Assembly (NCBI GenBank): GCA_015499985.1
Contig: JAAAUF010000065.1
Coordinates: 17,231 to 76,481 of the forward strand
Length of the DNA: 59,251 nt
Source: Haplosporangium gracile
Taxonomy: Eukaryota; Mortierellomycota; Mortierellomycetes; Mortierellales; Mortierellaceae
Reading direction: 5' to 3'
In this document: positions 48,501 through 59,251 of the stretch, piece by piece
Layout: every line of letters begins with the position of its first letter
Numbering within the stretch: position 1 is the stretch's first letter
The notes under the pieces: model-generated
What the model was told of the DNA's origin: nothing
The model's input: only the letters and a program-made list of their open reading frames with translations
Database searches by the model: none
Translations under genes and position numbers: made by a program

Positions 48501-51500
48501 CTTCAACTACATTCCTGGACACATAGACTGCAAAGTGACACAGATCGTGCCTATCGGCGAGCATCTTTCAGTTGTTACAGCAAGCATTATGGACCCCTAC
48601 ATCTTACTCCAGCTTCACGACGGGTCTGCGCTTTTGCTCAAAGGTGACATGACTACCAAGGATGTCACTGTACTGAGTCAGTCTTCCATCCTCAATGTAA
48701 GTGTGTGCCTGCACGAGAAGTAAATATGGCGTTGCTTGACATTGGCTCCCCTCGTTGTATTGACATATCAAAAAAAATTTCACCCGTGTTACTAGACACT
48801 TCCAATCAAGAGTTGCTGTGTCTATGCCGATTCGACAAACACCATCCTGACTGTTAAGGATGCACCTACAATGGCATCCTTGCGGTCATCAGCCAAAACT
48901 TCCTCTGCATCCTCTAAGCCAAGTGCAGCTGGCACATGGACGAAAAAGACCAAGAAGGTCAAGAAGGAAGCTACTCGAGTCATGGACGACATTGACTTGG
49001 ATCTCTACGGACCCGAGCCGGATGAGGAGGAAGAGGAGCAGAGTGAGGGGGAAGATCTAGAGATGGAGGCATCTGCTGGCGCCAACGATATTCCAATGGG
49101 AGATACTGACATGGCTGACGCTCAATCCAAGTCCAAGACAGCTATGGCTAATCCTGAGGGTCAATCCACCCAGTCCACCCACTGGTGTCTGATTTACCGG
49201 ACAGATGGCGCTCTTGAAGTAACGTGTTGTTGCTTCAAATATGATTTGCATTTGCTGTTGCAATAGCTGGCTCATTCTAACTGCCTGCCTTTCTTATGTC
49301 AATAGATCTATCAACTCCCTGATTTCAAGGAAGTTTTCTACTTCCCGCACTTTGATCTCTTGCCCGATGTTCTGCCGGATGCACCAGCACACCAGGATAT
49401 CAAACCAGCTGGACATGCGCGTGAGATCTCCGAGATGGTGATGGTGAACATGGGTGCACGGCAAAAGAAAGAACCGTACCTTGTGGTAAGTCAGCCTGTC
49501 ATACTTATGCAGTTCGTGGATGTCTTTGTACTTTATTTGATTTGCATCCGTTTCGCTGACCTTATTTATCAATATATTCAAACTGATAGGTGAGAACATA
49601 TCGTGGCAATATTGCGGTATACAAAACATTCCAGCACTTCCCTACTGTCGAACTTGACTCGAAGGGTCGTCCCCTTGACCTCACTGATCGCTTGGCGATC
49701 CGGTTCAGAAAGGTTCCTCTGGATGTAGTCGCCCGTGAGACCCCCGATGAGGACGATGTGGATGACCGGAACAACTCATCCATGGACGACGACAGTAAAG
49801 ACGCTGTTGAGAGAGAGATCAGTCGACAGGAAAGGAGGAGACAGCGGAAACCTAAGAACCTGATCCCTTTCTCTGATGTGGCTGGCTATGAGGGTGTGTT
49901 TGTCTTGGGAGCCTCACCGCTCTGGATCATGAGCTCTGGAAGGGGTCTGCCCAGAGTTCACCCTATGATCTGTGATGGCAAGATTGGATGTTTTACTCAG
50001 TTCCATAACCTGAACTGCAAACATGGATTTATCTCACTGAACGCACAGGTAAGAGTGCGTCCGATTATAATCACGTCATGAGAAGTTAATTGAGCGACAG
50101 TTGACTGACATGATATTCACCTTTCGCCAATGTTATAGGGACACATGAGAATTAGTCAGTTGCCCTTGAATGGTATTCAATATGATATGCCCTGGCCGAT
50201 CCGCAAAGTTCCTATGAAGAAGGCCGTGCGTCACATCAGGTACCACCCAACTTCTCAGACCTACATTGTCGTGACAGCTGTCCCTGATCCCTTCATTGTT
50301 AAGGACGAAAACAACGTGGCTGTCCACGACGGTGCAACTGCTGCTGCTACAACGGCGAACGGTACAGCTGCACCTACAACTGGTTCAGCTCCCACAGCTG
50401 CAGATGCAGCTTCTGACGCCGCAACGCCACCAGTCGGTTCTGCGGCTGCTGCTGCTGCGGCTGCTCTCAATGGCACCGACACACCAGCATCGATTGCAAC
50501 AGCTGCCAAGCTCAAGTCTTCAGGACCTGGATTCCGACCCTCTTCGGATAGACAGACCTTGGAGCTTGTCTCTCCAGTGACATGGGAAACTGTCGATCGG
50601 TACCAGCTGCAGGAGTATGAGATTGTGACGAGCATGGAGACTGTAAGTCTGGAATCGACTCAGGACGCGTCGGGTCGCAAAAAGTTTATGGCTGTTGGAA
50701 CATCTTTCATCAAGGGCGAAGATTCGACCATGCGAGGAACCGTAAGTGAACGCTCCTGTGGATGTATCGTGCGAATACGCAGTTTTTAGTTTTATTTCAG
50801 TGGCTGACATTCATCTTGGACTTTGTAGATTTACATTTTCGATATCATCGATGTCGTCCCAGAGCCCGACAACCCCCAGACAGACCACAAGTTGAAGTTG
50901 TTGTACAGTGAGGAGGTCAAGGGATCAGTGACGGCCATGGCAGCCCTCAGCGGGTATCTTTTGACGTGTGTCGGAACCAAGGTTCTGGTCCGCAGTTTTG
51001 AAGACAATGAGACGTTGACAGGAATTGCCTTTATCGACGTCCAGATCTATGTTACAAGTGTCAAGGTGGTCAAGAACACGATTATGTTGGCGGATGCGTA
51101 CAAGAGTGTTTGGTTCGTCGGTTTCCAGGTAAGCTTCTTTTTTTCCCTTGGATTGTAAAATGTTACCATTTTATGTTTCGTAAGTAAAAGTACTTTTTCG
51201 CTTTCAGTTTTACTGACGACCTTTTCTTTTTGTTCAATCATCGTAGGATGAGCCCACGAAACTGGTGATGTTGGGCAAAGATTACAATCCTATGGAGGCG
51301 ATGAATGTTAGCTATTTAATCGAGAACCAGACGCTCAACGTTGTGGTCGCGGATTCTGAAAAGAACATTCGTCTCTTGCAATACGCACCCTTCCGTAAAG
51401 TCAATCTTTCTGCTGGCATGATTTATACTATCGCTCTATCTTTGAACCTACGCATGCTAACCCGCCTTATTCTTCCATCTTTTCACAGATGTACAATCGT

Positions 51501-51943
51501 TCAGTGGTCAAAAGCTGATCTGTAGAGGTGACTACCATGTGGGGTCTCAAATCGAGACGACGTTTTCAGTACCCAAGATCGTACTCTCGGGATCCGACGA
51601 AGGAATCAGCCATCTCACCATCTGCGGAACCCTCGACGGCAGCCTCTGCATGATCACGCCCATCCCCGAAAAGACCAGCAAACGTCTTGCACTGCTGAGT
51701 TCCCAAATCGTCAATGGAATCCAGCACCCCGCAGGATTGAACCCACGCGCGTTTCGGCTGTTGCAGTCCAAGGATCGACTCAATTCGAACCCTGTCAAGG
51801 GTATTCTTGATGGTGATTTGTTGTTTGAGTTCGTAAACTTGCCATCTAACCGACAGAAGGAGATGACGAAGCAGATTGGAAGTGGTGTTGATCGGGTGAT
51901 GGATGATCTTGCGGGTATTGCTGTTGCTGCTGATCATTTCTGA
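45568..51943 (+). CDS. CFT1: Cleavage and polyadenylation factor subunit CPSF160/Cft1
   Basis: About 18 exons join in phase to about 1520 residues (human CPSF1 has 1443). Exons: 45568-45855, 46010-46090, 46188-46336, 46440-46583, 46677-47196, 47305-47356, 47457-47629, 47825-47902, 47997-48194, 48285-48429, 48527-48696, 48796-49218, 49306-49485, 49590-50048, 50139-50741, 50829-51128, 51247-51394, 51489-51943. Diagnostic blocks along the length include PPTGIERVVRCNF, SILVSFKDAK, EPTLAILYSPQQTW, RLAVRKDTCSLVVVS, STHWCLIYRTDGALE, GYEGVFVLGASPLW, MPWPIRKVP and MAFIDVQ-type blades of the three beta-propellers. An acidic and Lys-rich linker lies at 48870-49130, and an Ala/Thr-rich insert at 50330-50500 is special to this protein. 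Cft1 scaffolds the polyadenylation-signal recognition module in the nucleus. A 10-N gap falls within one intron, and a 6-nt microexon may exist at 47729-47734. Confidence 0.95.
47417..47426. other. Assembly gap (10 N) inside a CFT1 intron
   Basis: Ten N residues lie between the donor at 47357 and the acceptor ending at 47456. The flanking exons join in phase without the gap, so it most likely sits in an intron, but a short missing exon cannot be excluded. Confidence 0.95.
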
Positions 51944-52180
51944 GGACGGGAGGAAGAGATTAGGATAGAGAAGGCGTTTAGCGTACTTTTAATTGTAGAC
52001 AAGAGAAAGAAATAGCCGACAAATAATCTCATTATGAACATGCGTTGTTGGTATGTTGTTTTGTTCATTGTGGATGGGTTTGATAGTATTCTAGATGGAG
52101 AGCTTTATGCAAGAACTCGGCTGTGTGTGTGTACGGGCGTAAATGTGAGTCGAAAGGAAGTAAAAAAAAAATGAAAAACT

Positions 52181-54071
52181 CTACAGAATACTATCCATCT
52201 TTGTGAATACGTTCAAGACGGCAGCAATGATCTCCATCTGCAGATCCTTGCCCGCAACCTCATACTTGGACGCTGGCGAGACAAAGGGGTATTGACTGTA
52301 ATCGCTCAGGAGTTCGTCAACTTTTGTGTAGGCAACCTCTCGCATCTCGTGGTTCAGGTACATTAATGCGTTCTCGAGGACGTTGGCCGCGTAGGCCGCA
52401 CAGACCATCGTCACGGTGCGGAGTTGTTGGAACGCCACGGGAGACTCTCGGTCGGTCAGCGAAGGGGTCGATCCGTTAGAGCGAGAGATCAATGTCGTGC
52501 AGGTTCGCTTAACGACCTCCTCCTTCACTGCTGAATCCGTCACTGGGTGGGTTGCCATGTCAAAAATCAAAAAGTTTCGCTTCTCCGTCCTAAGGACTCC
52601 CTTGTCTACAAGTCCCTTTGCCAACCTCTCGCGCACTTGCTTCAACTGGAATCCAACCTTCATCACATTCCATGTCTCTCCTACAATATGCAACGTAAGT
52701 ATAGTAATATGTCAGATCGGAAGGCTCCAGTTGAAAACCAAAAGAAATTCTTTGACAAACATACGCATACGTACCACTCAGGAGGTCGATCCATTGGCCG
52801 ACACTCATTCTCTCTTGTGTCGAGTTGATCATCTTCAATGTTTCGTCCAAAAGGACCTCTCCTGTCAGCTTTTCGTTCACAACTTCGATATACCGATCAG
52901 CGAGGGCGTACTTGCGACGGTTGGGATCCTTGACCATTGCAATGCGCTTACGGAAAGCTAGCTCCATGAGAATACATCCTCGTAGCGTGTATGAAATATT
53001 GTCATTCCAAAACGAAAGATATCCCTAAGCGATTACAGGATAAATAAGGAAAGCTCTTTAAGCAATCAGCAAGCAAGATAATGATCGATTGCGATCGATA
53101 AACTACGTCCGAGGACTCTGCCTCCCTCATAGTTTCCAGGACGAATAAACAGCATATACGACGGAGTATGAGAGTGGACCACCCTACCAAAAATAAGGAC
53201 ACCCTTTTTCTATTTCCTCTTGATCAGTCCTTCTCCTCCTATTGTTCCCCTATGTCATGCCTTCGCCCCTTGTGAACATCGCCTCTCCCATCATCACTCT
53301 CCCAGTGAACAAGGGTTTTGAGAAACTATTCCCTTTTGCCTTCTCCTTTCTCGAGTCGTCCAGATTGAAAAATGGAAAGGTCAGTGTCATTTTTTCATCG
53401 ATGGACAGCCTGACCCACGCAGCCATGGGTCACCCTTCACCCTCCCCCGATGATAACAGGCATAAGAACAAATATACACCAACGTGGCGATCTATGAGTG
53501 CATACCCGAATCATAAATGCACAACAGCCCACACAAACGAAGAAAAAGAAAAAAGAAAAAAGAAAAAAGAAAAAAGAATAAGAAAGTTGAGTGAGCCCTC
53601 CTCCAAACAACCAGGCCTCGCCTCACTTTTTTTCTTCAATTGACATGGGTCAAACAAGCAACCACATAGCAAAAAAAAAACCAGCCCCCCTACCCCCCCT
53701 GACCGAAGCGAAATACCAACAATGCCAAACCGTTCGCCTTCCCTCCTGTAGTCGAGTTGAAAATGAGAAAAGAGGGGAGGCGTGCTACTTTTTACCTGTT
53801 TATCCTTGAGACCCAGCAGAAGCACCTCCTCCATGAGAGTCAGCCTAGGTTGTGTTTTGTTCTCGTCCTCCATCTGCAGATCTCGTGGGTCAGCAAACAC
53901 CTTTCCACCATCAACACTACTCCTGTGACCATGGTTTCCTCCTCCTCCTCCTCCTATTGCTCCTTCTGCTGATGTGGGTCTTGAAGAATTGATGGGTGTG
54001 GAGTCGTCACCACCTCCGCCTCCTCCTGCTCCTCTGCGCCTTGAGAGTCCGCCGTTATTCGTTGACATCAT
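52181..54071 (-). CDS. VPS74: Vps74/GOLPH3 PI4P-binding Golgi adaptor
   Basis: Three exons (54071-53796, 53024-52775, 52680-52181) join in phase to 341 residues, close to yeast Vps74 (345). The N-terminus is disordered with Gly runs and an RRR triplet, as in GOLPH3 proteins where basic residues bind coatomer. The GPP34 domain begins RLTLMEEVLLLGLKDKQGYL and includes ISYTLRGCILMELAF, KTGEVLLDE-like LTGEVLLDETLKMI, GETWNVMKVGFQLKQVRERL and LIFDMATHPVTD. It ends NVFTKMDSIL. Vps74 keeps Golgi mannosyltransferases in place by binding their cytosolic tails, including Kre2/Mnt1-type enzymes like the one at 11.4-13.1 kb here. Intron 1 (53795-53025) is 771 nt, long for this window, and contains an A-rich repeat. 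Two adjacent ATG codons open the frame; the first is given. Confidence 0.93.
53540..53580. repeat. GAAAAAA simple repeat
   Basis: A 6-7-nt unit (GAAAAA/GAAAAAA) is repeated about six times inside intron 1 of the VPS74 gene. On the transcribed strand this is a pyrimidine (TTTTTTC) repeat. Confidence 0.88.
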
Positions 54072-54790
54072 TTGGGCTTAGTGCTACTTGTCGTTGTTGA
54101 TGGTGACGTTGTGGTAGTCGTGGTCGTTGGTGGTTGGCTTGTGCTGGAGAACGTAGAAAGTAAAAAGTTGGAGAGATGAGTATCGTGTGAGAAGGAAGCG
54201 TAATAACAGAGGGGAATTGGGGAAGAAGAAAGTGAAGGCATAAAGAAAAATAGGGTCGACTTTTGGTGCTAAGTGTGGGATAGAGTTGTGTTCTCCACAC
54301 GTGACATATGTCTGACAATGTCGATCTACGTTTTTTCATTCAAAAATTAGATAGCCCTCCTTCCGTCGGTTGTTCCGAAGACGGTAGAAAAGCCAACCTT
54401 GTACACTCGGTCCTTTCTCCTAAGCAAATGCCACCATCACTGATCAACATAGGTACTTGTTGTGATAACTAATTAGAAGCCAGAATAAAGGGACGATCAG
54501 CCCTCAAGTGCCTTGTATCACAACGCGTCAAATCATGATCATTGCCAGTACCTTTTAAACCATGTCCTTCCTTGTAATAGACCAAGTAAATGACCAGCAT
54601 GATATTTGTTAGATCAAAACACGCGCAAGCTTAGAGAAATAGCTGCAACGCGAACGAGACACTTGGATTAATTTCCACTTGAAAAAGCATCCGGTCACGT
54701 TTACAAGGTGAAACCGTCTGAAGAAACTACCTGCTGTGCCGTTTGGTAGCGTATGACCGTTTGCTCAGCTACATACTACCAGAGCACACC

Positions 54791-54841
54791 ATAGACACGG
54801 CCATGGGTTACATCTGACAGTGGCCGTTGCAGCATGTCTAT
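54791..54841. repeat. Interrupted inverted repeat
   Basis: ATAGACA followed directly by CGGCCA is mirrored 17 nt later by TGGCCG and TGTCTAT. The right arm has eight extra bases (TTGCAGCA) between its two blocks. As RNA this would fold into a 13-bp stem with an 8-nt bulge. Its function is unknown. Confidence 0.6.
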
Positions 54842-56610
54842 GCGACAAAGTCTTGTTCGACTCACATTTTACTGAGTCTATAAGAAAGGGATAAGAGCAA
54901 GAAAATGGCTGCCCCCATTCCATGCGACAATGCGTTAATGCAGTAACCTACAATTAAGGGGTACACTAACGCATAGACGTAACCCTGACAAACCTATGAA
55001 CATGGTATATCTATAGACAGCGTGCCAGGCGATAGGCGGTTGTGAAAACCCCTTCGATTTCGTGTGTTTTTGGAGGTCAACCAAATGAAAAGAACAGAAC
55101 ACAAAAAATACGCTCTTACTTTCCTCTCCCCTTCCTTGTCCCTCACCTTTCCTTGTAACTCAGCTTGCTTGCCTTCACCTTTACCCTGTACTCATCTCTC
55201 AATCTCTCTTTATCTCTCCACACTTCCGGACGGCGGGTTTGTGTTCATTTACATATTCCTGTGAGTGATTATTCGGTACTTTAATAAATAAATAATAAAA
55301 AGACGAACAAAAACCAGTTTGGAAGTTTAATTGAAAGAAGAAAGGTGGTATGGTATCAACAAATCGATCGAAGTTTGAGACACAAAGGGTTGATGAACAA
55401 AGAAAGTCCAAGGGGAATAAAGCACCAACCCTAACAAGATGAGAACACAAAAGAAAACAAAAAGTAGTCCAATGGTAAACTAACTCTCACGATGGATATC
55501 AACAGAACCAAAGTCAAAAAAAAGTCAAAAGTGAAAAAGAGTTGTCGACTCTTTCTCTCCACCTTCTCTCATGCATTCACTCCATCGCCGCACTTATCCT
55601 TTGTTGTTGTTGATGATGGTGGAACAAAATGCAACAAAAGAAGATTATTTTTCACTCTTCTCCAAATGATCAATTTTCTCCCGTGCCTGAAAAAAGAAAA
55701 ATCGAGAGCACTCTTAAAAAACACTAATGAGAAACCGGTTTTAGGGGATATCCCTTACCCGCTTGCCTACTTACTTAACTTGCTTGTTTCTTGCTCGTAC
55801 ACTCGCTCGCACTACTTACCCACACTCGCACCCCTTCTTTCCTCATTTAGCCCCCATTGAACCTGGACAAAAAAGTTCTGTTGCCCTTATCTGGAAGCTT
55901 TTTTTGTTGGAGCAAAGCAGGGCTGGGCAATTCTAAAAGGCATTAAACTATTTTCCAGCAGGCTGATGTTGTTGCGCTTTGCGTTGTTTGTACTGCGTTG
56001 CAAGATTTATGTATGCGTATGTATGTGTATGTCTTACTGAAAGAACTTGTTTGCCCGACCTACTCAAAACAAACACCTTGAAGAGGACTTGGCATCGGTA
56101 CACTTGGTTTGGAACATCCCACTCGTCTCGACTCAATTGTTTTGCTATCCCTATCTTTTCATCGGACCTTTCTTTGTTTACGAATGACATGTTTACTTGA
56201 GCGCAGCGTTTTCCCCTTTGCTTGCAAAAGAGACGGACGGGAACACACGAACGAAAGAAAAAATTGCGCTGATCCTTCGGTGTTTTTCTTCGCCTCCTCC
56301 TCACACTCTTCCTCATGCTCCGCTGCCACGAATCTTTTCAATTGATCGCTTTGGAAGATTACATTTATTGCACAAGCTGTGGTCGAATATAAATCACGGA
56401 ATAGGAAAAAAATAAGATAGTACGTATACTCTGACAAATGCCATCACCGTCCCATCTTACTAATCGTTCAATGACAAACAACAAAAAGGAGTCAGAGCAA
56501 AATAAAAGTTTTTTTTTGGAGGTGAGATAACCGGACAAGAACCAGAAGCTACTTTGCAAGAAAGGAGAAAAAATAAGAATAAAGCTGCGCACACGTATCC
56601 ACACTCACGG

Positions 56611-56630
56611 AAAAAAAAAAAAAAAAAAAA
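56611..56630. repeat. Poly(A) tract, 20 nt
   Basis: An uninterrupted run of 20 A residues in non-coding sequence. Confidence 0.9.
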
Positions 56631-58823
56631 GAAGGAAAACTGCGAAATGAAATGGGATGGGGCTGGCCTTTGACCTTGTTTGCTTTGCTTGCATAGAAAT
56701 ACATACACTAAGTAAACAAAAAAGGTCATCCATGGGAAAAGATGCGTGCAAAGGCTGGGATAGAAGAAAAACGAGACACGTTTTCTTGACTGGCGGGCTG
56801 GCTGCAATTGAGTAACATTTTGGCTCAATGTCAAAAGAAAACACAGAAGAACAAGCTCGTCTCACTCTAAGTTCTCACTTGCGCTTCCTTTTCTTGAACC
56901 ATATATGCTTGATAACTTGTGCGACGCCCTATTCCATTCTTCTTTCTCAGCCTTTACGCCTCACCTTATCCACTTCTCCCATTCATTGTTTCCTATGGGA
57001 TGATCTACCGAATGGATGTTTTTCCTTCGACTAGTTGTTCTTATTTTTGAGGCACCGCATCAGTTAGCATCTTGTAACACCATCGCTTTTTTTCAAAAAA
57101 GAACTACAACAAAGACTACAACGTCTCCATGGAGTACTGCGGAAAGGAAGCACAGGAGCAGTCCGCCATTACTAAGGCACGGCACCTTCTTTTTCATTAT
57201 TCATTGCTTTCTCTAAAAGGAGTCATTGGAGTTTATGGCACAGAGAAAAATAAAAAATAAGAATTTGAACCGATCATATTTGTTTAACAAGAGCAAAAAA
57301 AAAAAAAAAATGCAAAAAAAAAGAGGGGGGCGAATCAACTGTATTTCGACAGATCGAAGGTCCGATTTAACAGAGTATTCAGTCCAATTCATTCGCACCC
57401 GTTTTTTGTTCTCGTCGACTTGTCTTTCCATTGTGCTCTCTTTCACTAGACAGAAATAAGCAAAAGGGGGACACACAGACAATAAACCAAACAACAGCGC
57501 AACGCAACGCGAACGCAACGCAGACGCAAGACAGTTTATCGACATACATAGACAAACAAAGAAACTCAAAAAACTCAAAAATGTGGGACTACGACTGTAA
57601 TGAAAAAAAAAATGAAAAAGGAGTCGGTAGCTTCGCTCGCGGTGATCCCGTAAAGGGAAGAAAAAACAAGCCAAGGATTAAAGACTTAAAAAAAAAAAGG
57701 CCAAGGCAAGCTTGGAAGAAAATAGTCTCTAGACACTGGACACAGGCACACAGGTGCAAACAAGTTTTTGTATATCTTCCTTCAGCCCACGTCGTTCTTC
57801 GTTGTTTTCAACCAACAAAGAAAGGTCCTAAAACGTGGCAACAAGAACAAGTTTGAACTGAAGAAAAAAAGCTCGTCGACTGCGCGTTTGATCAGGTATC
57901 TCTCTCATAGTCCTGCTTCCACTCGTTCATTATCCCTAGCTTTGCATTCTTCTACATATTATCACTCACTTTATTAATTGAACGATGGACAAAAAAAAAG
58001 TAATCGGTCTTCCCGGAGAAAACGGCTACGGGGGAATGGGCGGGCCGTTTTGCTTCCCTTTTCTCGTTCTACCTTATTCCTATTATCCTCAACAACCTGG
58101 AATCGTACAAGTCGTTGTCACTAAAGCAGATCGTCATTCTTTCGCCATTTTGAGGATCAAACAGATCCTATTACTACTCATAGGCTGTTACAAACAATTT
58201 CCGGTATTTCATGTATGTTCCCTTGATGTCAGCTATGTACACCGAGTGCAGGTTACGTGACGTTCAATTAAGCAATGTACTGTACCTTTTCTTTGTAGCT
58301 AATGGGGACCCAGATGATGATGATAGTAGACGTGGTGAAGAAGAAAGGGGGACGAGGATGAGATTAGAAATGACGCGTCTGTTCGCTGGTTCGTTGCCTT
58401 ATCCCTGTTTCTGCTTGTTTTTTTTCCTTGAAATTAGCTTCGCAATGCAGTCCCTTCCGCAATGCGCAATTGTACACATACCCTCTTCGCACATCTAATA
58501 AGATATCTCTCAATTGCTTGTCTCCTGCTCCTACCGCTCATCATCCCCTTCAATTGTCTATCCTTCTCACCTTTGATCCCTCTAAGCCCGCTTGATTGAA
58601 TAGTCTTTTTGCTTTGATCCCGTCCATCGAGCTAATGACTAACGCCTGCTACACTTTGCGAATGCTACGAAAGGGATAATTCTCCACCCTCATTTTATCC
58701 TTGGAAGAAAGGACAAAAAAACGAGACAAATAAACAACGCATCCCACAACCCTCATTTTCCATCAATGATTCACTGCACAAAAAAAAAACAAGGGTCCCA
58801 AAAGAAAGAGCACTAATGAGGTA

Positions 58824-58897
58824 AAAAAAAAAAAAAAAAAAAAAGAGGAAAAAAAAAGAAACGAAAAAAAAGAAAAAAAAAAAAAAAAAAAAAAAAA
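58824..58897. repeat. Interrupted long poly(A) tract
   Basis: Two A runs of 21 and 25 nt are separated by A/G-rich sequence. It is the largest purine homopolymer region of the window and lies in the gene-free end. Confidence 0.9.
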
Positions 58898-59251
58898 GGC
58901 GAATAAAAAACATGGTGAACTGAATTACCCTTTATGCCTCATCGCATACAAAATCACATCAAATATATCTGATTCGCCCATTTGACTATGGACTATTGAT
59001 AAACGAGGGAATGAGTACGGCAAAAAGAGTTTTCCAACCGACCGACCTGAAATAAAAATTTATAAAAAAAAAAACGCACGCGAGAGTGAGAGGAATGGGG
59101 AATGGGGGAACCGAGCTTTTTTTTTTATTTCTTGGGAAATGGGCGTAATGACATGGGTGTGGGAGAGCGCATAAAAAACCGAAAATAAAAAATATACAAA
59201 AAAAAAAAATACATCGTGGGCTATCTGGACAAGGATTCTGATAGGTTAAAA

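Larger units (their letters stand above)
54072..59251. other. 5.2-kb gene-free end of window
   Basis: No conserved coding region, tRNA or rRNA was recognised on either strand. The open frames are short, overlap each other and are dominated by poly-Lys, poly-Phe or Ser/Leu-rich low complexity. The stretch is rich in A runs. It includes an interrupted inverted repeat at 54791-54841 and short direct repeats (AACGC units at 57500-57530, GTATG units at 56010-56030). It may be the long upstream region of a gene outside the window. Confidence 0.5.

Overview
This 59-kb window is a piece of a fungal nuclear genome. Nearly every gene is broken by short GT-AG introns (mostly 60-150 nt), and the products are eukaryotic housekeeping proteins with fungal types among them: a UapA-type purine permease, a Kre2/Mnt1-type mannosyltransferase, Mcd4, Slp1 and Vps74. 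The intron density, protein style and expansin-like secreted proteins suggest an early-diverging fungus of the Mucoromycota, possibly Mortierellaceae. That placement is inference. Gene models were built by hand by matching splice signals to reading phase. For the conserved genes every junction joins in phase.

Layout. 1-905 holds no gene. 906-3188 (+) is PUS10. 4210-4840 (-) is a broken small secreted-protein relic. 4.8-9.2 kb is mostly gene-free and leads into an NCS2 purine permease (9223-11190, +). Two minus-strand genes follow: a disrupted GT15 mannosyltransferase (11432-13060) and a large ER SUN-domain protein of the Slp1/SUCO type (13316-18170). The latter is head-to-head with MCD4 (18646-22822, +), a GPI-anchor ethanolamine-phosphate transferase. 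Next come an S6-kinase-like AGC kinase (23083-25832, -) and APC2 (26592-30167, +), also head-to-head. An Aly/Yra1 mRNA export adaptor with a 1.3-kb intron (31924-34133, -) and KTI12 (34524-35690, -) follow. Then come a single-pass membrane protein with a probable double-psi beta-barrel ectodomain (36163-38330, +), farnesyltransferase beta (38560-40338, +), and a FYVE-like/RING E3 ligase converging on it (40398-43235, -). A secreted expansin-like gene with a decayed second domain (44374-45190, +), CFT1/CPSF160 (45568-51943, +) and VPS74/GOLPH3 (52181-54071, -) complete the coding part. The last 5.2 kb shows no gene. Two 10-N assembly gaps occur, at 31515-31524 and 47417-47426.

Functional themes. 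One is RNA work: tRNA pseudouridylation and wobble modification (PUS10, KTI12), mRNA 3' processing and export (CFT1, Yra1). Another is the secretory pathway and cell surface: SLP1, MCD4, GT15, VPS74 and two DPBB proteins. A third is growth and cell-cycle control: S6K-like kinase, APC2, farnesyltransferase, RING E3. Frame breaks occur only in the secretory/surface genes (the 4.2-kb relic, GT15, the expansin-like gene). The many-exon housekeeping genes are intact. That argues for real pseudogenisation in a fast-evolving gene class rather than uniformly poor sequence.
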